Of a stretch of DNA of 64,000 nt, positions 1 through 14,500 are shown in pieces. The notes beneath the pieces are model-generated. The model was not told the origin of the DNA and did no database searches. It was given only the letters and a program-made list of their open reading frames with translations. The DNA comes from Leptobrachium leishanense (Eukaryota > Chordata > Amphibia > Anura > Megophryidae): positions 148,774,101 through 148,838,100 of the forward strand of contig CM019065.1 of the NCBI GenBank assembly GCA_009667805.1. The letters are read 5' to 3'. Made by a program: the position numbers and the translations under genes. Every line of letters begins with the position of its first letter. The stretch's first letter is position 1.

Positions 1-2
<2 letters not shown>

Positions 3-37
<35 letters not shown>
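3..37. repeat. (AC)n microsatellite
   Basis: Uninterrupted AC dinucleotide repeat at the window edge. Confidence 0.97.
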
Positions 38-38
<1 letters not shown>

Positions 39-179
39 GGGCTTGCTCACAAAATACAGTTATAAGGCAATTTAATATTTTAAACCAAAATACTGATTAA
101 TAATTATTATCACAGGTTTAGCAAACAATCTTTTTCTAAAATTAGCCCAAAGGCCCAGCAATCTATGACTCTGCCCCTG

Positions 180-361
180 ACACCCAAAATTCCCACCTCC
201 CATTTTCCTTAATTCGCTACCCCTTGAACTTTTTGTGATGTCCCTCCCCTCTACACTACACTTAGGTTTATAATGGTCTTGTATTGCTTTACAATTTTGT
301 TGTTTGTATTTTATGTCTACATGGAAACTCCAGTAAAAATTTATTTACATTAAAAAAAAAA
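180..361 (+). mobile_element. LINE 3' end with poly-A tail
   Basis: Plus-strand sequence runs from a C/T-rich stretch through tggaaactccagtaaaaatt into a pure A tract ending near 361. This resembles the 3' end of a vertebrate non-LTR element. The left boundary and the clade are uncertain; no coding part is present. Confidence 0.45.
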
Positions 362-422
362 ACAAATCAACAAGAAAAACAGGAAATTGTTCAGTGACAG
401 TAGTTGTATCTTTTCTGTACAA

Positions 423-428
423 TTTATT
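423..428 (-). terminator. Polyadenylation signal AATAAA for KANSL3
   Basis: The minus strand reads AATAAA here, the first clear hexamer after the stop with a proper downstream context. Some 40-75 bases further on, the minus strand is rich in T and TG (region 350-400), as expected of a downstream element. That T run is also the A-tail of a plus-strand LINE fragment. Confidence 0.55.
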
Positions 429-1206
429 AAATGCATTCCAAATTAACAGTTTTCTATCCCACGTTCCATTAATAACTCTAACCTAGAATTTTCTTGGAAC
501 ATGATTTTTGAAATGAACAGGCAAGTAAAGACTTGACTTCATAACTTAGCCAAAGAATGACTGTGTTGCAACTGACCACTTGTGTTATAAATACGAATGA
601 AACAAAATATCTACAACCTAAGCTTTCTTTTATACTAATAATAAAATAGTGTGAGGAGGATATGCACCAAGGTAAAGAAAGAAAAAAATCCAATGCATAA
701 AATGGCAGTATTGACACATGGATATGCAAATATGTTCCGTAAATCAAGAATAGAGTGACCCTGGTGAAATCTCACCCAGCAAGGTTGCTTTTTTTTTTTA
801 CAGTTCACACTATCTAATCCCTTCTAATTAAAGGGGTTGTTACATACAAATTTACAATATATATGCAATGGACACTGCTATGTGAAGACAAAACAAAAAC
901 AGACTGTTAAATGACAAGTGTTCAAAGTATTTTACAAAGTATCCAAACAAAACAAAAACCATAGGTTTAAAACAACCTTTTCAGTTCCAAACAGTGGCTT
1001 TACAGTGTTTTTCACACTTTCCTACTACTTGGAAGATAAAACACTTATCTGTTAACTGGTAGTCTGAAATGATGCAGCCAAAGCATTGCTTAGTACAAGT
1101 CCATGTATGTCTTACTCCCTATCCATCCAGAATGTGGGCAAAGAATCCCTGGAAATGTAGGTCTCTAACATATAGGATACTAGGGATACTTGGTGTTCCC
1201 CTAGGA

Positions 1207-1492
1207 CAGGGGTCAGCAACCTTGGCTCCCTGATGTTTTGGAAACTACATTTCCCATGTGGCTCAGTCACCCATTAGGCTGACTGAGCCCCCAAGGGAAA
1301 TGTAGATCCCAAAACATCAGGGAGCCAAGGTTGCTGACTCCTGCCCTAGGACAAGGGTCAGCATCCTTGGCCCTCCAGATGTTTTGGAACTACATTTCCT
1401 ATAAGGCTCAGGCCAACCTATGAGTAGCTGAGCATCGTGGGAGATGTAGTTCCAAAACATCTGGAGGGCCAAAGTTGCTGACGCCTGCCCTA
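1207..1492. mobile_element. Two tandem palindromic MITEs (family A)
   Basis: 1207-1346 and 1352-1492 each fold back on themselves: each starts with gggtcagcaaccttggc (or a variant) and ends with its complement near ttgctgac. The common core is gatgttttggaactacattt. Other copies lie near 3005-3130, 21478-21611, 22361-22452 and 22661-22794. No transposase; probably a non-autonomous DNA transposon family. Confidence 0.8.
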
Positions 1493-2034
1493 GAATGCAC
1501 CAACATGATGGCATTAGGGGATCAATGCTGTAAAAGAATGTATGGTCTTGGAAGGATTAATAGCAAATATTGAGACATTGTTAACGAAGTGTCCAGCAGG
1601 ATAATAAATATAATACAGCGGGACATGGAGAACTAAGTAACGTTTCCTAAAATTCTTGCTAAAATGAGCAGAACAGATAAAATGTACTAGGGCTAATAGT
1701 TCGATCATGTTCTAACTAAATTATATTGGTCTATATTCTGAAAGGCTAGCTTCAATTCATAGTTGAAGGAGTAGATAATATGCATTTCAGTCATGGGCCA
1801 TTAACCCACCCGTGCAGTTATTGCAAATTCTTCTAACAAAATAACCTTGGGTTCTAAACTCGTCACTTATTGATTCTTTGTGGCTAAGGCCAGGCACACA
1901 TATGATAACATAAATTGGTTTCCCGCTTCAGCTTGATGATCAGTCGATGATTTTAGTAGTAAGTCCAAGGGGAATAAAGATAGTCTTAACCTTATAGCTT
2001 TGTCATAACGAAAGAAGCATATTCCTCTCTGGAA

Positions 2035-2507
2035 TCACTGTTGCTTGTGGTTATTTGGCAACCCTACACTGTGTACGATACTGCTTGTGCCGGAGAGGGC
2101 TATAAGTGCAGGCTGCAGGAGTTGTCTATTGATCAGGGACTCGCGGCTATGAAGTATGGTGCTGCCCTCATCAATGACAGAAGGCACCCTGCCCAGACTC
2201 TCCATTGCGCCCATAACATGGTTTCCTGGCAGCTTCTCTCCTGCCTCTGCCTTTGCCAGGATGACAGTTTTTGTGGGAGCCTGCAGAACCGACCCAATCT
2301 TTGATAACACAACTGTGCATGCTGGGTTTGGCGTGTTTGTCAGCGATTGGCTGGTGAAAGTCACTGCTCCTGAGGGAACTCCAGAGGATGCTTGAAGAGT
2401 CATTGGTTTCAAGGGTAGAGAGGCCAGGTCACTACCCACAGACTTGGTCAACGCAGACAGCTTGGCATCTGACATAACGTACAGAGTCTTCGGTGGACTA
2501 GTAGTTA
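2035..2507 (-). CDS. KANSL3: KANSL3 coding exon 21 with stop codon
   Basis: Encodes 157 codons including the stop: [60 protein letters not shown] and a tail ending NNHKQQ. Acceptor tttatgcag, two-base entry matching exon 20. The composition (Ser, Thr, Pro, Val) continues that of exons 16-20. It is not in the roughly 900-residue human form I remember. Confidence 0.82.
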
Positions 2508-5500
2508 CTGCATAAAAGAAAACACAAAAACAAAATGCACTGTTGATAAACAAAAACCATTGAAATAATTTTAAAATGTCAGAATTCCTGAATAAAAAGT
2601 ACCATATCTGCTGCACACCGAGAGCTCTTACAACAAGCGTTCAAAGTATTCTTTTAATCCCTTATTACAATCTCTTGAAAGACCATTGCGACCTCTCGCA
2701 GAGCCCTACCGTGATGTGAAAAACCCTGCAAAAGAGAGCTCACCTTCATATACCATCCTTCCTTTGACCCCTTAAGGATCAAGGGTCTTTAAAGTCAATG
2801 CATTAATGACAGAACAGTTCGGTCATTGGTCCTTAAGGGGTTAAGCAATTTAGGTGGTGGTGGATGTTAGCCCTAGTCAAATGCTCAAAAATTCCATCGG
2901 GGGTCCTACCAAGTTGATGTTCTGTTCTGCTGTGGGATCAAATCATCTCCCATACCTGTTTATTAGAAGCAGCCTTATACAACATGAACTGCATGGGTAA
3001 GTAAGCAACTTTGGCCAATGAAATATTTTGGAACTACATTTCCCACAAGGCTCGGTCAATCTAATGATCGTATGAGCATAAGGGAAATGTAATTTCAAAA
3101 CCCCTGGGGGGCCAAGGCTGCCGCCCCCTGATTTACTGAAAAGCCTTTACATGTAAGCAGGAGTAAAATGTGTAAACTATGTAAGCATCAAATGCAGAGA
3201 TTTCGGAATCTTATTCCACATATATTGAGCCCGTAGAGATATATCTACCATGAAACAAGGAATGGCAACACAACGAAAACATGAGCCCAAAACTGATAAT
3301 TCACGGGAGCACAAAGTGTTATTGACACTTTGCACTGAAGATTTTATTCAATTATGGTAAAGGGAGCTCAGCCTGAAGGATAAACCAATCTGTACATGGA
3401 CTATTTTCAGTGAAAACATAAGTACCTGTAGTAATTTACAGTTATAATTAGCTTCCAAGGCTGGGTGGCTTTCTCTACAATGAGGAGGAATTGGATCCAT
3501 TTGTAAAACACACTACATTAAATTGGCTATACACCCACTTTATCGATTATAGGTCACAGAAGGAAGGTATCATTCTCTGTGTATTGGTAGAAAATGACAA
3601 CTGGGCAATTAATGGGCAAAAAACAACTGGGCAATTGCTGATGGGACCGTGGGACAATTATAGAGATTAGACATGTTAAGTCATCCTATGTAGGACTGCA
3701 CACACAGATCTTTATTGATTTAATGTGGTATTGTGGCTACAGAATCTAACTGAACAGCCCTCTAGCCACAAACCAGCCGTTAATTCATTCAGGGATGGAT
3801 AAATCAGACAGGATTGCAGCGCTCTCCTGCACATATCTGCCTTTCTTTGATTTGATGCAACAATATGTGGCAGTGAATGTCACCAATAATAATCAAAGCA
3901 CTCAGATATTCCATCAGGGAATATTGGTAGCAACTAGATATTATGTTCAGCTGTAGATTCACTTTATCTGCCATATTTATTGTAAGTGGGCCTGTACGGA
4001 CGGCATGCATTGCAAAGTCCTTACATGCAAGTTCATCAGTTCAACTGAAGAGCTTATATCTGAAAAAACACTCGCACAAGACTGTGGGGAATTGCTGATT
4101 GAGTGGTTTCGTCTATGCTATAATAAAATAGAACTGTTCGAGCTATATATAGAAAAAATCCAGCTCACAACCATTTCCTATTTTTTCTGGTTCCCATTCA
4201 TTCTCGCTTCTAATCATGTGACACAAAAGGAAACCATGGATGAAAGGCTTTAGTGCCATACCTGCAAAGGATGACTTTTTGCAAAATTGTTAGTTGTGCA
4301 CTGTCAGAAAATTGTGTAAAGAAGTTTTCAGATTTCATGATTAGGTCACAACAGTGGAATCTGCAACTCCAGTATTTCTTTAGCTTAACGATTTTGGTCA
4401 TCGCAATCCCATTTTAACCCTTTAGTTGTAAACGCATCCTGAATCCAGCACTGGGCTACCTTGGCATTGGTCCAGACAGGATATGCTGCCAGTTTCCTTT
4501 AAGGTGCAGCGTGTCACGTGACCGAGGGGAAGAAGCAAACCAGATGACTCTCATTGCTGAACCTAAATAGTGCCATCACCCATCAGGTCAATTTATTTGT
4601 ATCATGCAAAATAAATGAGTTTGCTCTGAAGGCTCACAACAGGCACACTATGACCAGCCCTAGATCTGGTTACAGATTTGCTGATGGGGCGGCGTTATGC
4701 GAGAGCCCACCACTTCTCTGTTTGGCAACCAGAAGTGTTGGCAGAGTACAAGCAGAATGCGTCCAGCACGAAGGGAGTTGTATGTAGGGTGTGTGCAGTC
4801 ACTCTTTATTCAACTGGAGGGAGAACACAGAAAAGACAAGCATTCCCATTGCCCCCTTAGCCCACATTTGATGCAAATTGCGGATGTGTGCATAACAACA
4901 GTGTTTCCATAACATTAGGGAGACGTTGACTTTTAGAGTTTATTTTCATAAAGGTAAGACTTCATATTATGTTGGAAAGTCAATTAAATTAAAAACGTAA
5001 TTGTAACTGAAGCTCCCTCCATGTTTGTGTCATGGGAGGTGAGGGCACAGAGATGGAGGGAGCTTCAGTTATAGTAATCTGAATACAAAAATGAGAGAGA
5101 AAATATGCATTGTCTTAATAAACAGAGGTATTTCCCACCTGCTATATGTCTTTACAGAATGTCGGGGGGGGGGGATCTGGCTGAATTTTTTACAGTAGGG
5201 TCTGTATCTTTAAACTTAAAATGTCAAAACGGCATTGTTCATTTCATTCCTTTACTACCTATCATTATTTCTATTTACAGCATCTTTGAGCAATCCAGTC
5301 ACAAAACAAGCGAAATAAGTGAATAAACCTGCATCAGCTTCTTCTGACTCTTTTGGTCCAGCTCTGTACATCAAAGGAGGTTTAGTCCAGCGACTGTAAA
5401 AGAAAGGTCATTTTTCCCCAACCATGCACTAGGAGGATGGTGGATGGAGGATTTCTTACCTGCTGGAGGGGTCACTGTCTGCACCATGGACAAGGATTTG

Positions 5501-8500
5501 TCACTGGCACTCCTGTCATTGGATGCAGATACTTTGCACTGTTCTGTCACAGATGGGGGCAGAAGTTTGCTAGCGGAGACAGTGCAGCTGGAGGAAGAGT
5601 CAGTGGCCTGCGATGTTACAGCAGATATAACAGATATAAGAATTGCAGAGGCCAGCTCATTCACATAGCTGCATCTCATAATAAAAGTGGCAAATTGGGA
5701 TGATCTGGTGATCGTAGCATTGATACTGTCCACGTCAATGTAACAGGTCGACCTCAAAGCTTTGTGCAGTGACATGAAAGCAACACAGTATTGGACTTGT
5801 AGTGAAAGCTAACCTCGCTCAAATGTCGACATATTACCTCTTTATAGAGGATCTCTGTCATGAATTTTTTTAAAGGGACATGATTATCCACCTTAACATC
5901 ATTCTTTAGCAGCAGGTACCAATTATATTTACACAATCTTAATGAGAAACTGCAGGCAAGTGTAATGATTTAAAACCAGCAGTCTTACCAGGAATTTGTA
6001 GCTTCATCCATCCAAAGCTGCTACAACTGTGGCGTAAAGAATATCAGCTCACCATGGTGGTTGATTTTGGGGTTTATCGGTACAGTTTATCTCTATTTGG
6101 GTTATTGCGGTCTGTGTTTGCTAAAGTTGCAGACACTGGTAAAAATTGTCTGTGTCTCAACTCTGACCAATACCAGCGTTTTTCAAAACAAAAAATCCAA
6201 AGCGCATCAGGAGCTTTACAGTGAATAACCCCTCATGTTTGCCCACAATGGAGGTATGAACCTGCCAATCCTACAGACTGTGCCTATACTCAAGGAGGCC
6301 AAACCTGCATTTCAATAAAATTTCTTAGAGAAAATGTATTAAATACATTTCATAGTTCGGGAAATCCTCCAATGCTAAGCATATTTAAAGATTAGCACAC
6401 TGTAAATGTAATCTTAGAGACCATATAAACAAGACGGGAGTGCAGTGCAGATTTCTGTACCCACAAATTGTTTGCAGTGCCCACGTGGGCAAAGTACCAT
6501 TATTTACTAAGACAAACATTCTGTGCTGGAGTTTGCCTGTGCAGACATTTGTTTTTCTCCCGTTTTTTTTTTTTTTTTTTTAATGATAAATAACAGATAA
6601 TTGGGCATTTAGAACTCATTTCAGTATGTTATTTGCATATCTACTCTGGACTACTTCACTCTTTATGCTTAGCAGGGACTTTCACTAAGGGTGAAAGTAG
6701 TAGTAGCCCATTTTGTCATATGTATGCAGACGGTCTGTTGTCTGGTGTGCCCAGCTGCACCTTAATGTCAGCTGAATAGGTCCTGCTTGTCCCTCATTTA
6801 GCACCCAATCCACATGTTTTTGTTATTAAACGAAACCCACAAATAAATGGGAGAAAAACAAATGATTACTGCAGCACATAAAAGTGCTAAATTTTTTATT
6901 ATTTGCACCAAGTAATTAAAGCTATGTAATTAATAAACGTGCCACTGGTATACACCGTAGGCCAGAATATGCAATAATGTTTGGAATAAGTGCGGTTTGA
7001 AATCTCTGCTTCATTCACTGTTAATTGGGAAAGGAGATTTACTCCACTGATACCAATCTCAAGTCAGCACCTCCCATCTTTTCTCATATATTTGGAGGTT
7101 GGTCCATGGATATTCAGTATGGAATGAAAGCAAATTATCCAATACAAAGTTAGTAGAAGCTTAGACAACTGTCTGTGCTTACAAAAGTCTCTGTTTACAC
7201 CTAATAAATTTTACATTGTATTTTATGTGAGTCACTAATTTTACAAAGTACAGGTTGTGATAACCTTTCAGCCCATGTTTATCATCAGAAAAGGTTTGTT
7301 TTATATAGTTCATTTTGCTTTTACGTCTGCCAATCATTATTCACTCCTAATGCCAAATAAATTGACACTACACTCTATGCTGACAATCAGTCAATGTCAA
7401 TAGTGAGAAGGGTCCAGGATTATGTATTACCTACCATTTGATGGATGGCATCTTCTTGTCTGGGCTGAGCAACTCCGATTCCTGTCTGGCTGAAGGTGGT
7501 GACACGGCTAGGCTGACCACGTAGAGTGACTGTGATGGTGGTTGGAGCCTTTAAACCTAAATGAGAATGCAGAAATTAAGTATATTCTGAAGAATCTCCA
7601 AAAGCAAACATTAGAAATGACAGACCGCTTTTTTTACCTGTAGTTGGATTGGATAACTGTGCCAGACTGGGCAGGCTGCTTGCCAGTTTTGCTAAGCCAC
7701 CATTAGTGAGAAGCTGATGAATAGAGGTAGGTTTTCCACCCGGTGAGGCCACCAGAGAAGACGAAGTCACAACAGGGATGGTCCTCAGAATGGTGCCTGT
7801 TGCAGTAGTTAATGTGGTTAAGCCTCCAGAAGTTTTAACTGCCAAGGTCTGCAAAATGAAAGACATTATATAAAAGCATATTAAATGATGAACAGGAATT
7901 CAGCAAAAGGTGTATTAATTACAAGGCCATGACTCTAAATAAAACCAGTGCTACCTTTGACCTCAGGTTATGAACAGTTTGTGTACCTGAGTGCTTGATA
8001 CCGTGGGCGAGGCAGAGCCGATGAGAGCTGAAGATTTGCTCCCTAGGTCTTGAAGGCTAAAACTTAATCCCTGGAGGAGACTACTTGCTGACGTTCCAGT
8101 ACTTGAACCTGAAACAATAACAAATGAATATCCACTAAAGAAATAGAACAACGTAACACAAATATGTATAGAGAAGTAACAAATGCACTCCTGACAAGCC
8201 TTTTGTAGGTGAAAAGCGCGTCGGGGGCATTGAGAGCAGGGAATAAATTTAAAAATTACTCCAGCAGATTACTATCCGGCGAATTGATAATTTTTGCTAT
8301 TCACTGCTTTTTGGTTACTTCTTTTTTAAATTTGCCAATTTTTAATGGAGGTAAATCACATGCGTAATACAAAGCAAGTATGCAAGGAGCAGACAGATAC
8401 TCCAATGGAGGCCTTTCGAAAACAGTGCTGATGTGCATTAGGTCTCCAAATTATATAGGATATAAAAATAAACAGGATAGGTATCGTGAAAATGTAGGTC

Positions 8501-11500
8501 GTGAATAAACAGTAGGGTCGAGCAACCCAAAAACCATCCCAAGGAGGGATAAGGGGATATTGAAAAGGGAAGAAGTGACTCGTAATCCCCTCAAACTGTT
8601 AAGTAGAGAAATATACAAGAGCAGACGGGCTAGAAGGGGCTATCCGAAATCTCTCGGGGCTCAAGGGATATGTAGCTATGTGTCCGCTATTCTCGTTGCC
8701 CTAGTACAACGCTCGGTATTGAGGGGCAGTCCAAAGTCCACCTCCAGGTGGAAGCCAGGCAGAAGCCAAGGGGGCAGAGGATAAGGAAGGCATAGAGGGG
8801 ATAAAAAATGGTGTATGAGAATGAGCAAGAGAGAAAGGTAGGGGAAGGCGTACGAGAAAAGAAAGGAGGAGAAAAAAGAAAAAAGAGGAAAGAAAAAAAA
8901 AAAAAAGAGGGAAGGGGGCTAGGGTGGAGGGGGAAAAAGGAGGTAGAGGAGGGGAACTTGCCATGATACATGGGCCCCAGCCTCCCACCACTCCTGCAGC
9001 CAATCTGAACCATTCGCGCGCGGGTCACCTCACAGGACTCCCACCCCCTCCAGAGGGCATGAGTGTTCAAGTCGAGTCAAACTCAACAGATGGTATGCTT
9101 AGTCTATCCAGAAAAGGCGAGACGTACAGAGGTCGGTGAGGCGAACGCCTCCACCCAAGGAGCCCACACCCTCTCAAAGTCTCCCATTCGGTCGTGGACA
9201 ACAGCTGTCAGTCGCTCCATTGTGAGCATGTGCCAGATCTTGGCCTAAATCTGTGGCCGAGCCGGCGGGTTTTGGTTACTTCTTATTTGTATTGCTATGG
9301 TGTGGGTAATGATAGTGGGAGTGAATTGGAACATTTAGGTCCTGAACATACCCATTAATTGAATGTGAGTAGGGTTGTTCCGCTTTCCCTTTGCTTGCTT
9401 ATATTTCACTACTTTATTCTGTTTATGTTAAGATATAAGGGTCAGTTGCTCACATAAAAATATTGCCCTTGGTCCATGAGCAAAGCACCAAGCCTAGACC
9501 GAAGCAAGTATCTACAACGAACATGAAGTGAAACTATTTTATTTTAATATGTGTTGTGTGATGTTAGTCTTCTAATCATGATCATGGTCAGATATTTTAT
9601 GTCTTTACAGACAACTGAATTCTAATTAAAAGTTATGTTTTAACCCCTTCACTGCTGAGCCATTTCACGTCTTAAAAAAACATATTCTTCTTTTCATTAT
9701 TTTTTTTTTTACATTAAACATGGTCATGTTTGGTATCATTGGAAACGCCATGCTTTGGCCTTTCTAATGATACCAAACATGACCATGCTAGCTGCCAACA
9801 GTCAGGAGATATCTGGGTTCAAAGAACCCCCCATCTCCACCTCTATCTTTCCTTAGGAGTCGATGAGGACGTTCCCCACACGTCCTTAGCAGTGAAAGGG
9901 TTAAGAATATTTTTGTCACGGGTAGAAATTGTGGTCTAATTGGTTGTCCGGTGGATCATCTTTTTCTGAAACAATAACATACCTATATATTCAATGAACC
10001 ATGGCTGCCCTATTCCACCCAAATATAGGACAAGCCTAGCAGTCTTTGTAAGACAGTTCGATTTCCTGTCAGTATTTTCATGCTAGAAGTACACTGAATA
10101 CAATGCATAAGACTCAAAAAAAAAAAACAGCAATGTGAGGTTGGTTTTCAGGGGCACTGCTGTACCTGCTATGGTGTTGATAGATTGGTTGTGCAAGCCA
10201 GGGGCAATGCTGGATACTAGTCGACCTTGGATAGCATGAAACGCACTAGGGGTTGAACTTGACGTACTTGGGATGAGTGCAGTATGAGTTGAGATGGATG
10301 GAGCCGTTTCAAGGCCCAATCTGAACAAAAAAGAGAAGCCATTACTTGTGGCACATCAAGAAGTCTTGAAAACACATCCACTGGATTACTTTATTCACAT
10401 GTTAACTAGCCCAACAGCATAGCTCAAACAAAAATAAAAAATTCATACTGACAAATGCGAAATGAACAATTCGTGCTGTGGTTTATCAGACGACATTATA
10501 TTGCTCGTAGGGTTTTCTTTCCTACTTAGGTTGTCATATAACATTATACAGACTGAATAAAAAATTGGAGAGGACATTATGTTCATCAGTTACATGCCAA
10601 ACATAAGCAGCTAGTGAAATACAATGGAAAAGAAAATCCTGAATAAACAAAGACAATTCTAAACATAAAAAAAACTTTCTCTAAGTGAGCAAAGGAACAG
10701 CAATATGTGAAGGGTATGAGAAATCAACATCAGGGAAGTATTCAAATATTAGATTTCTTTCCAATGAAACCAAGCAAAAATTCCAATAGTTATTTTTATA
10801 ACGGACACTCTTCCCCGAACTCCCAGTGTTAAAACGAGTTTTAGTAAAGCTTCACAAGCGATATAAGAACGCCACCCAGAAACCTGTCAATCATATACAG
10901 GAAATTACATTTCCTTGGTCCAAAGTTCATAGTAATTAGTGTGGCTGAGCAAACCATTATATATGTAAGAGTTATAAATTTTAAAGTTGTTATTTATGTG
11001 TGTGTGTATAGTTGCCAAATCAGCATTTTTATGAACATGTCATTAGTGTTGCCAAATCATGCATGATTTTCTGCAGTTATACATATATGCTGATGAGCAT
11101 AGTTTTAAAAAGTGCTGCCCTGCAGGACTGTAGTTAGTAGATCAAATCATAAAATTAGTTTGGCAACTTAGGTAACGAATTTCCCAACTGCAATGTCTAC
11201 ATGGTCAATTCCTGTGCTACCTGCCTGCATGAAGAAGTGTGGCACGTGTCCAGAAAAATGAGGCAGATCTGGCAAACCACATAAATGCTGCAATGTGCCA
11301 AGGAGACATTTGTAAGTGTGAGATTTGTCAGGAGTATGTATGTGTGAAACAGTGTATATTTTGGAAATTATTTCCTCTGCATGTCCTCAGAGTTTCTCCA
11401 TAAGACACATGTGATTGGGTATGATCAGGAATGCTGGGATTATGAAGTGGGCAGATCAGCCTGGTTGTTTAACAAAACTTACAAAAAAACCAACATACAT

Positions 11501-14500
11501 ATTTTTGGGCTAGTGTGTCCATTAAGTTTTCACAGTGCATCTAAATGTTTTATTGAAGCCTAGTTAGCCCAGCTAAGAATTGCAAGTCTAGATAAAAAAC
11601 CGTGGCCCACATTACAATCTTAACGCTAACGCTCACCTGCGTGTGCATTAACGTTTGCTGCAGTGATTACCATATATTACAATTCAAACGCAAACGGGTT
11701 AAGTAACCCGTTTGCGACCTTGCGCTTTTCAGCGCGAGGTTACTGCACTTTGTGCTCCCTATACGTAACATGGGGAGCACAAAGTGTTAATCAGCATTAG
11801 GATTACAAAGTTCCAGCGCTGATTAACGTCCGGCTCTGGTTAGCGGAAAGTTAACCAGAGCCAGGACTTTGTGTTAACGGATTCCACTTCTGCAGAATCC
11901 GTTAACACCAGCCTAAAAAATAAAAAAACAGAATCCTATACTCACCTCCTGTCCCGCGGCGAGGATCGCAGCTCTGTCCGCCTCCTCCAGCCGGCGGGAG
12001 CAGGGAAAGACTGGGGGGAAAAGTCCCCCCAGTCTCCCCCTGCGTATCACTACACTGACCGTCCGGATCTCGCGAGGCAAGACCCGGAAGGTCATGTGAC
12101 CGCCGGCGTCTGGCAATGGAGTCCTATAAACTTCATCGAGTGGTTGCTCGAGGCTGCGCTCAGCGCTGCCAGGAGCATCGCGGGGCCATAGCGCGGGCTA
12201 ACAATGCAGGCAGCTTTTTAAGCACCTGCATTGTAATTCCACGCTAAAACGGGAGCGGTAGGGGGAAAACTGCAGAGTTTTATCTCCCTACCGCCCCCGA
12301 TTTAGCGTGCAGATTGTAATTTATCCCCGTATGTATACTACACACTTGTTAAATTTATATTGTCCCCTTGCAGGCAGTTAACAGGGATGATGTTAATCAG
12401 ATGTATGAAGAAACAAAATAAAAAAAAAGTATTTTAACTATAAGCTTGAAAGCATGTACAATTAAACGTAATTATAAAAGAAAAAAAATCTGACTGTCAG
12501 CAAGATGTTATTATTAAACAAACATAGTTTGTGTTTTTTTATTTGTTTATTAAAAGATCATCTTCTGCTTAACACCTAATAGATTACAAGAATGGTTTAT
12601 ATATTGTATTAACAATATTAACATTCAACATACATATTTAACAAAGAGTCCAATGACATGAAACATGGATGCAGAGATCAAGAAGGAAAAAAATGTTTTC
12701 CTAAACAGCTCTGGAATGTTATGAACCTTTTGAATTTCTTTAATGATCCAAAATGGTTAACAGAATATGATAATAAAAAAAAAGGGAATGGGATGTTAGG
12801 ATAGTGCAGTCAGAATGTACGGAGGATTGTTTTCCAGTTAAGTGCTGAACATGTCTCTTTAAGTGAAGGCAAGGGTTATAAATCAACAGGAGAAGAATCC
12901 AGCATACTTGGGGGAAGTGAGAAGGCTGGCAAGATCCTTTGTGCCCATTGCAGACTGGACAGTAGTTGCAGTTGCAGATCTTGTAGCTGCAGAGAAGAAA
13001 ATAAACACTGTTACTGCAAGGAAAAAAAATCCTGTGTTGGAGTAATAGAATGGAACAATGCCATGCGTTTTTTGTTTTACAGTTTGCAATAATAATTTTA
13101 GGGCGGTGCATCCCATTTGTGCGGTGGCTGTTCTAAGTCTGGGGGGGGGGGAAATGTTTTAACCACTTCTCAAACCACACCCAGTTTGTTTTGCCTAGAA
13201 CGTTTAAACTTTTTGTTCACTCTCAAGAGTCTGATAGCCCTTCCAGGAACAACTCGATGCTAGCCCCATGACAACCAGCACAAGAATGACTAGTGCTCAT
13301 GCAAAAGCATACAGGTGAGCCTCATTCCTCCTTAAAGGACCACTCAACTGCCATGAAAAAAATGAAGTGCATCTATCCAAAATATATTCATTTGATAGGA
13401 AATCACTACCTATATATAGATTTTTTTTAAACCATTAGAAGATTACTCAAGTAGTTCCCTATAAAGAAGTTATCTGCCACTCACTTCCAGTGGCATGCCG
13501 AAGAGGAGAGTGACCATTGTGAGCAGTAGGAGTAGTGTATTCCTTATTAAAATCTCCTTTTTTTCCCCAATCCACTTTTTAAAAACAAATATACTTTTAA
13601 TAAAGATTTTGGATAATGTGACTGATTTACACATTAGGAATATTTAGAGTTAAACCAGTAATACGACTCTTGTTCTATGGAGCATAAAATGTAAGGGAAA
13701 AAAATTTAATTATATGAATGAGATATTCCAGCATTTAGTACAAAATCTGAATCTGTCCTGCATTACATTATCAGGGTTATTCGGAGAGACGTGAAAACCA
13801 GGAGAATGGCTGGAGAAGTGAAAATTCTAGGTCAAAATATCCGATTTGGAAAGTGAGATAAATGGGAGAATTTTTCTGGTTTGGCTATTTTGACCTCAAA
13901 TTTTCACTTCTCCAGTCATTCTCCTGGTTCTCACCTCTCTCTGAATACGGTAACCCTGTATGTGTTCAAGTTATTATATTTAGAACTGAACAAATAAATT
14001 TTAATGTTTTTATGGTAATAATTAGAAGTAATTATTGAACATTAATAAAAAGCTGTATCTGTCCTTCATAAACGAAAAACACAGTATATAATAATATGTG
14101 GTGGTGTACTAAATAAGAATAATAAAAAAAAAACAGGTGCACAACTACAGAGCAAAAAAAAAAAAAAATGGCAAAAATCAGGCTAGTCCTTAATGAGCAT
14201 TCAACCTAAAAAGCCTCAGGACAATATTACAAAGCTGGTGCTAACTTAACCAGAGCTGTTGTAAACTTACCAGAGCCATTAAAATCTATGGAGTTGTTAA
14301 ATTTACAACAGCTCTGGATAAATTAGCACAAACTTTGTAATATGACGCTATATCAGTGTTTTCCCAAATCTGTCCTCAGGACCCCCTAACAGGTCAGGTT
14401 TGCCAGATATCTGAAGCACAGCACAGGTGATATGATTTGCTGCTCAGTGATTGCAGGATTCAGTCTGCATTTCCCCCAAGGTGATCTGAAAAATCTGGCC

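Larger units (their letters stand above)
405..2034 (-). other. KANSL3: KANSL3 3' UTR
   Basis: AT-rich sequence following the stop codon down to the polyadenylation signal at 423-428. It contains two tandem palindromic MITEs at 1207-1346 and 1352-1492 and otherwise no reading frame of note. The extent is inferred from the signal. Confidence 0.6.

Noticed and set aside
2041..2395. Plus-strand frames of 87 and 79 codons
   Set aside because: Antisense shadows of KANSL3 exon 21.
5437..5703. Plus-strand frames opposite exon 20
   Set aside because: Antisense shadows; the minus strand has the proper splice sites.
5608..5775. Extension of KANSL3 exon 20 upstream to the open-frame start
   Set aside because: The acceptor near 5669 gives an immediate stop in the required phase; the phase-0 acceptor above 5607 has the pyrimidine tract.
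8687..9070. 127-codon minus-strand frame with Phe/Ser/Pro runs
   Set aside because: Produced by a GA-rich strand; no family resemblance.
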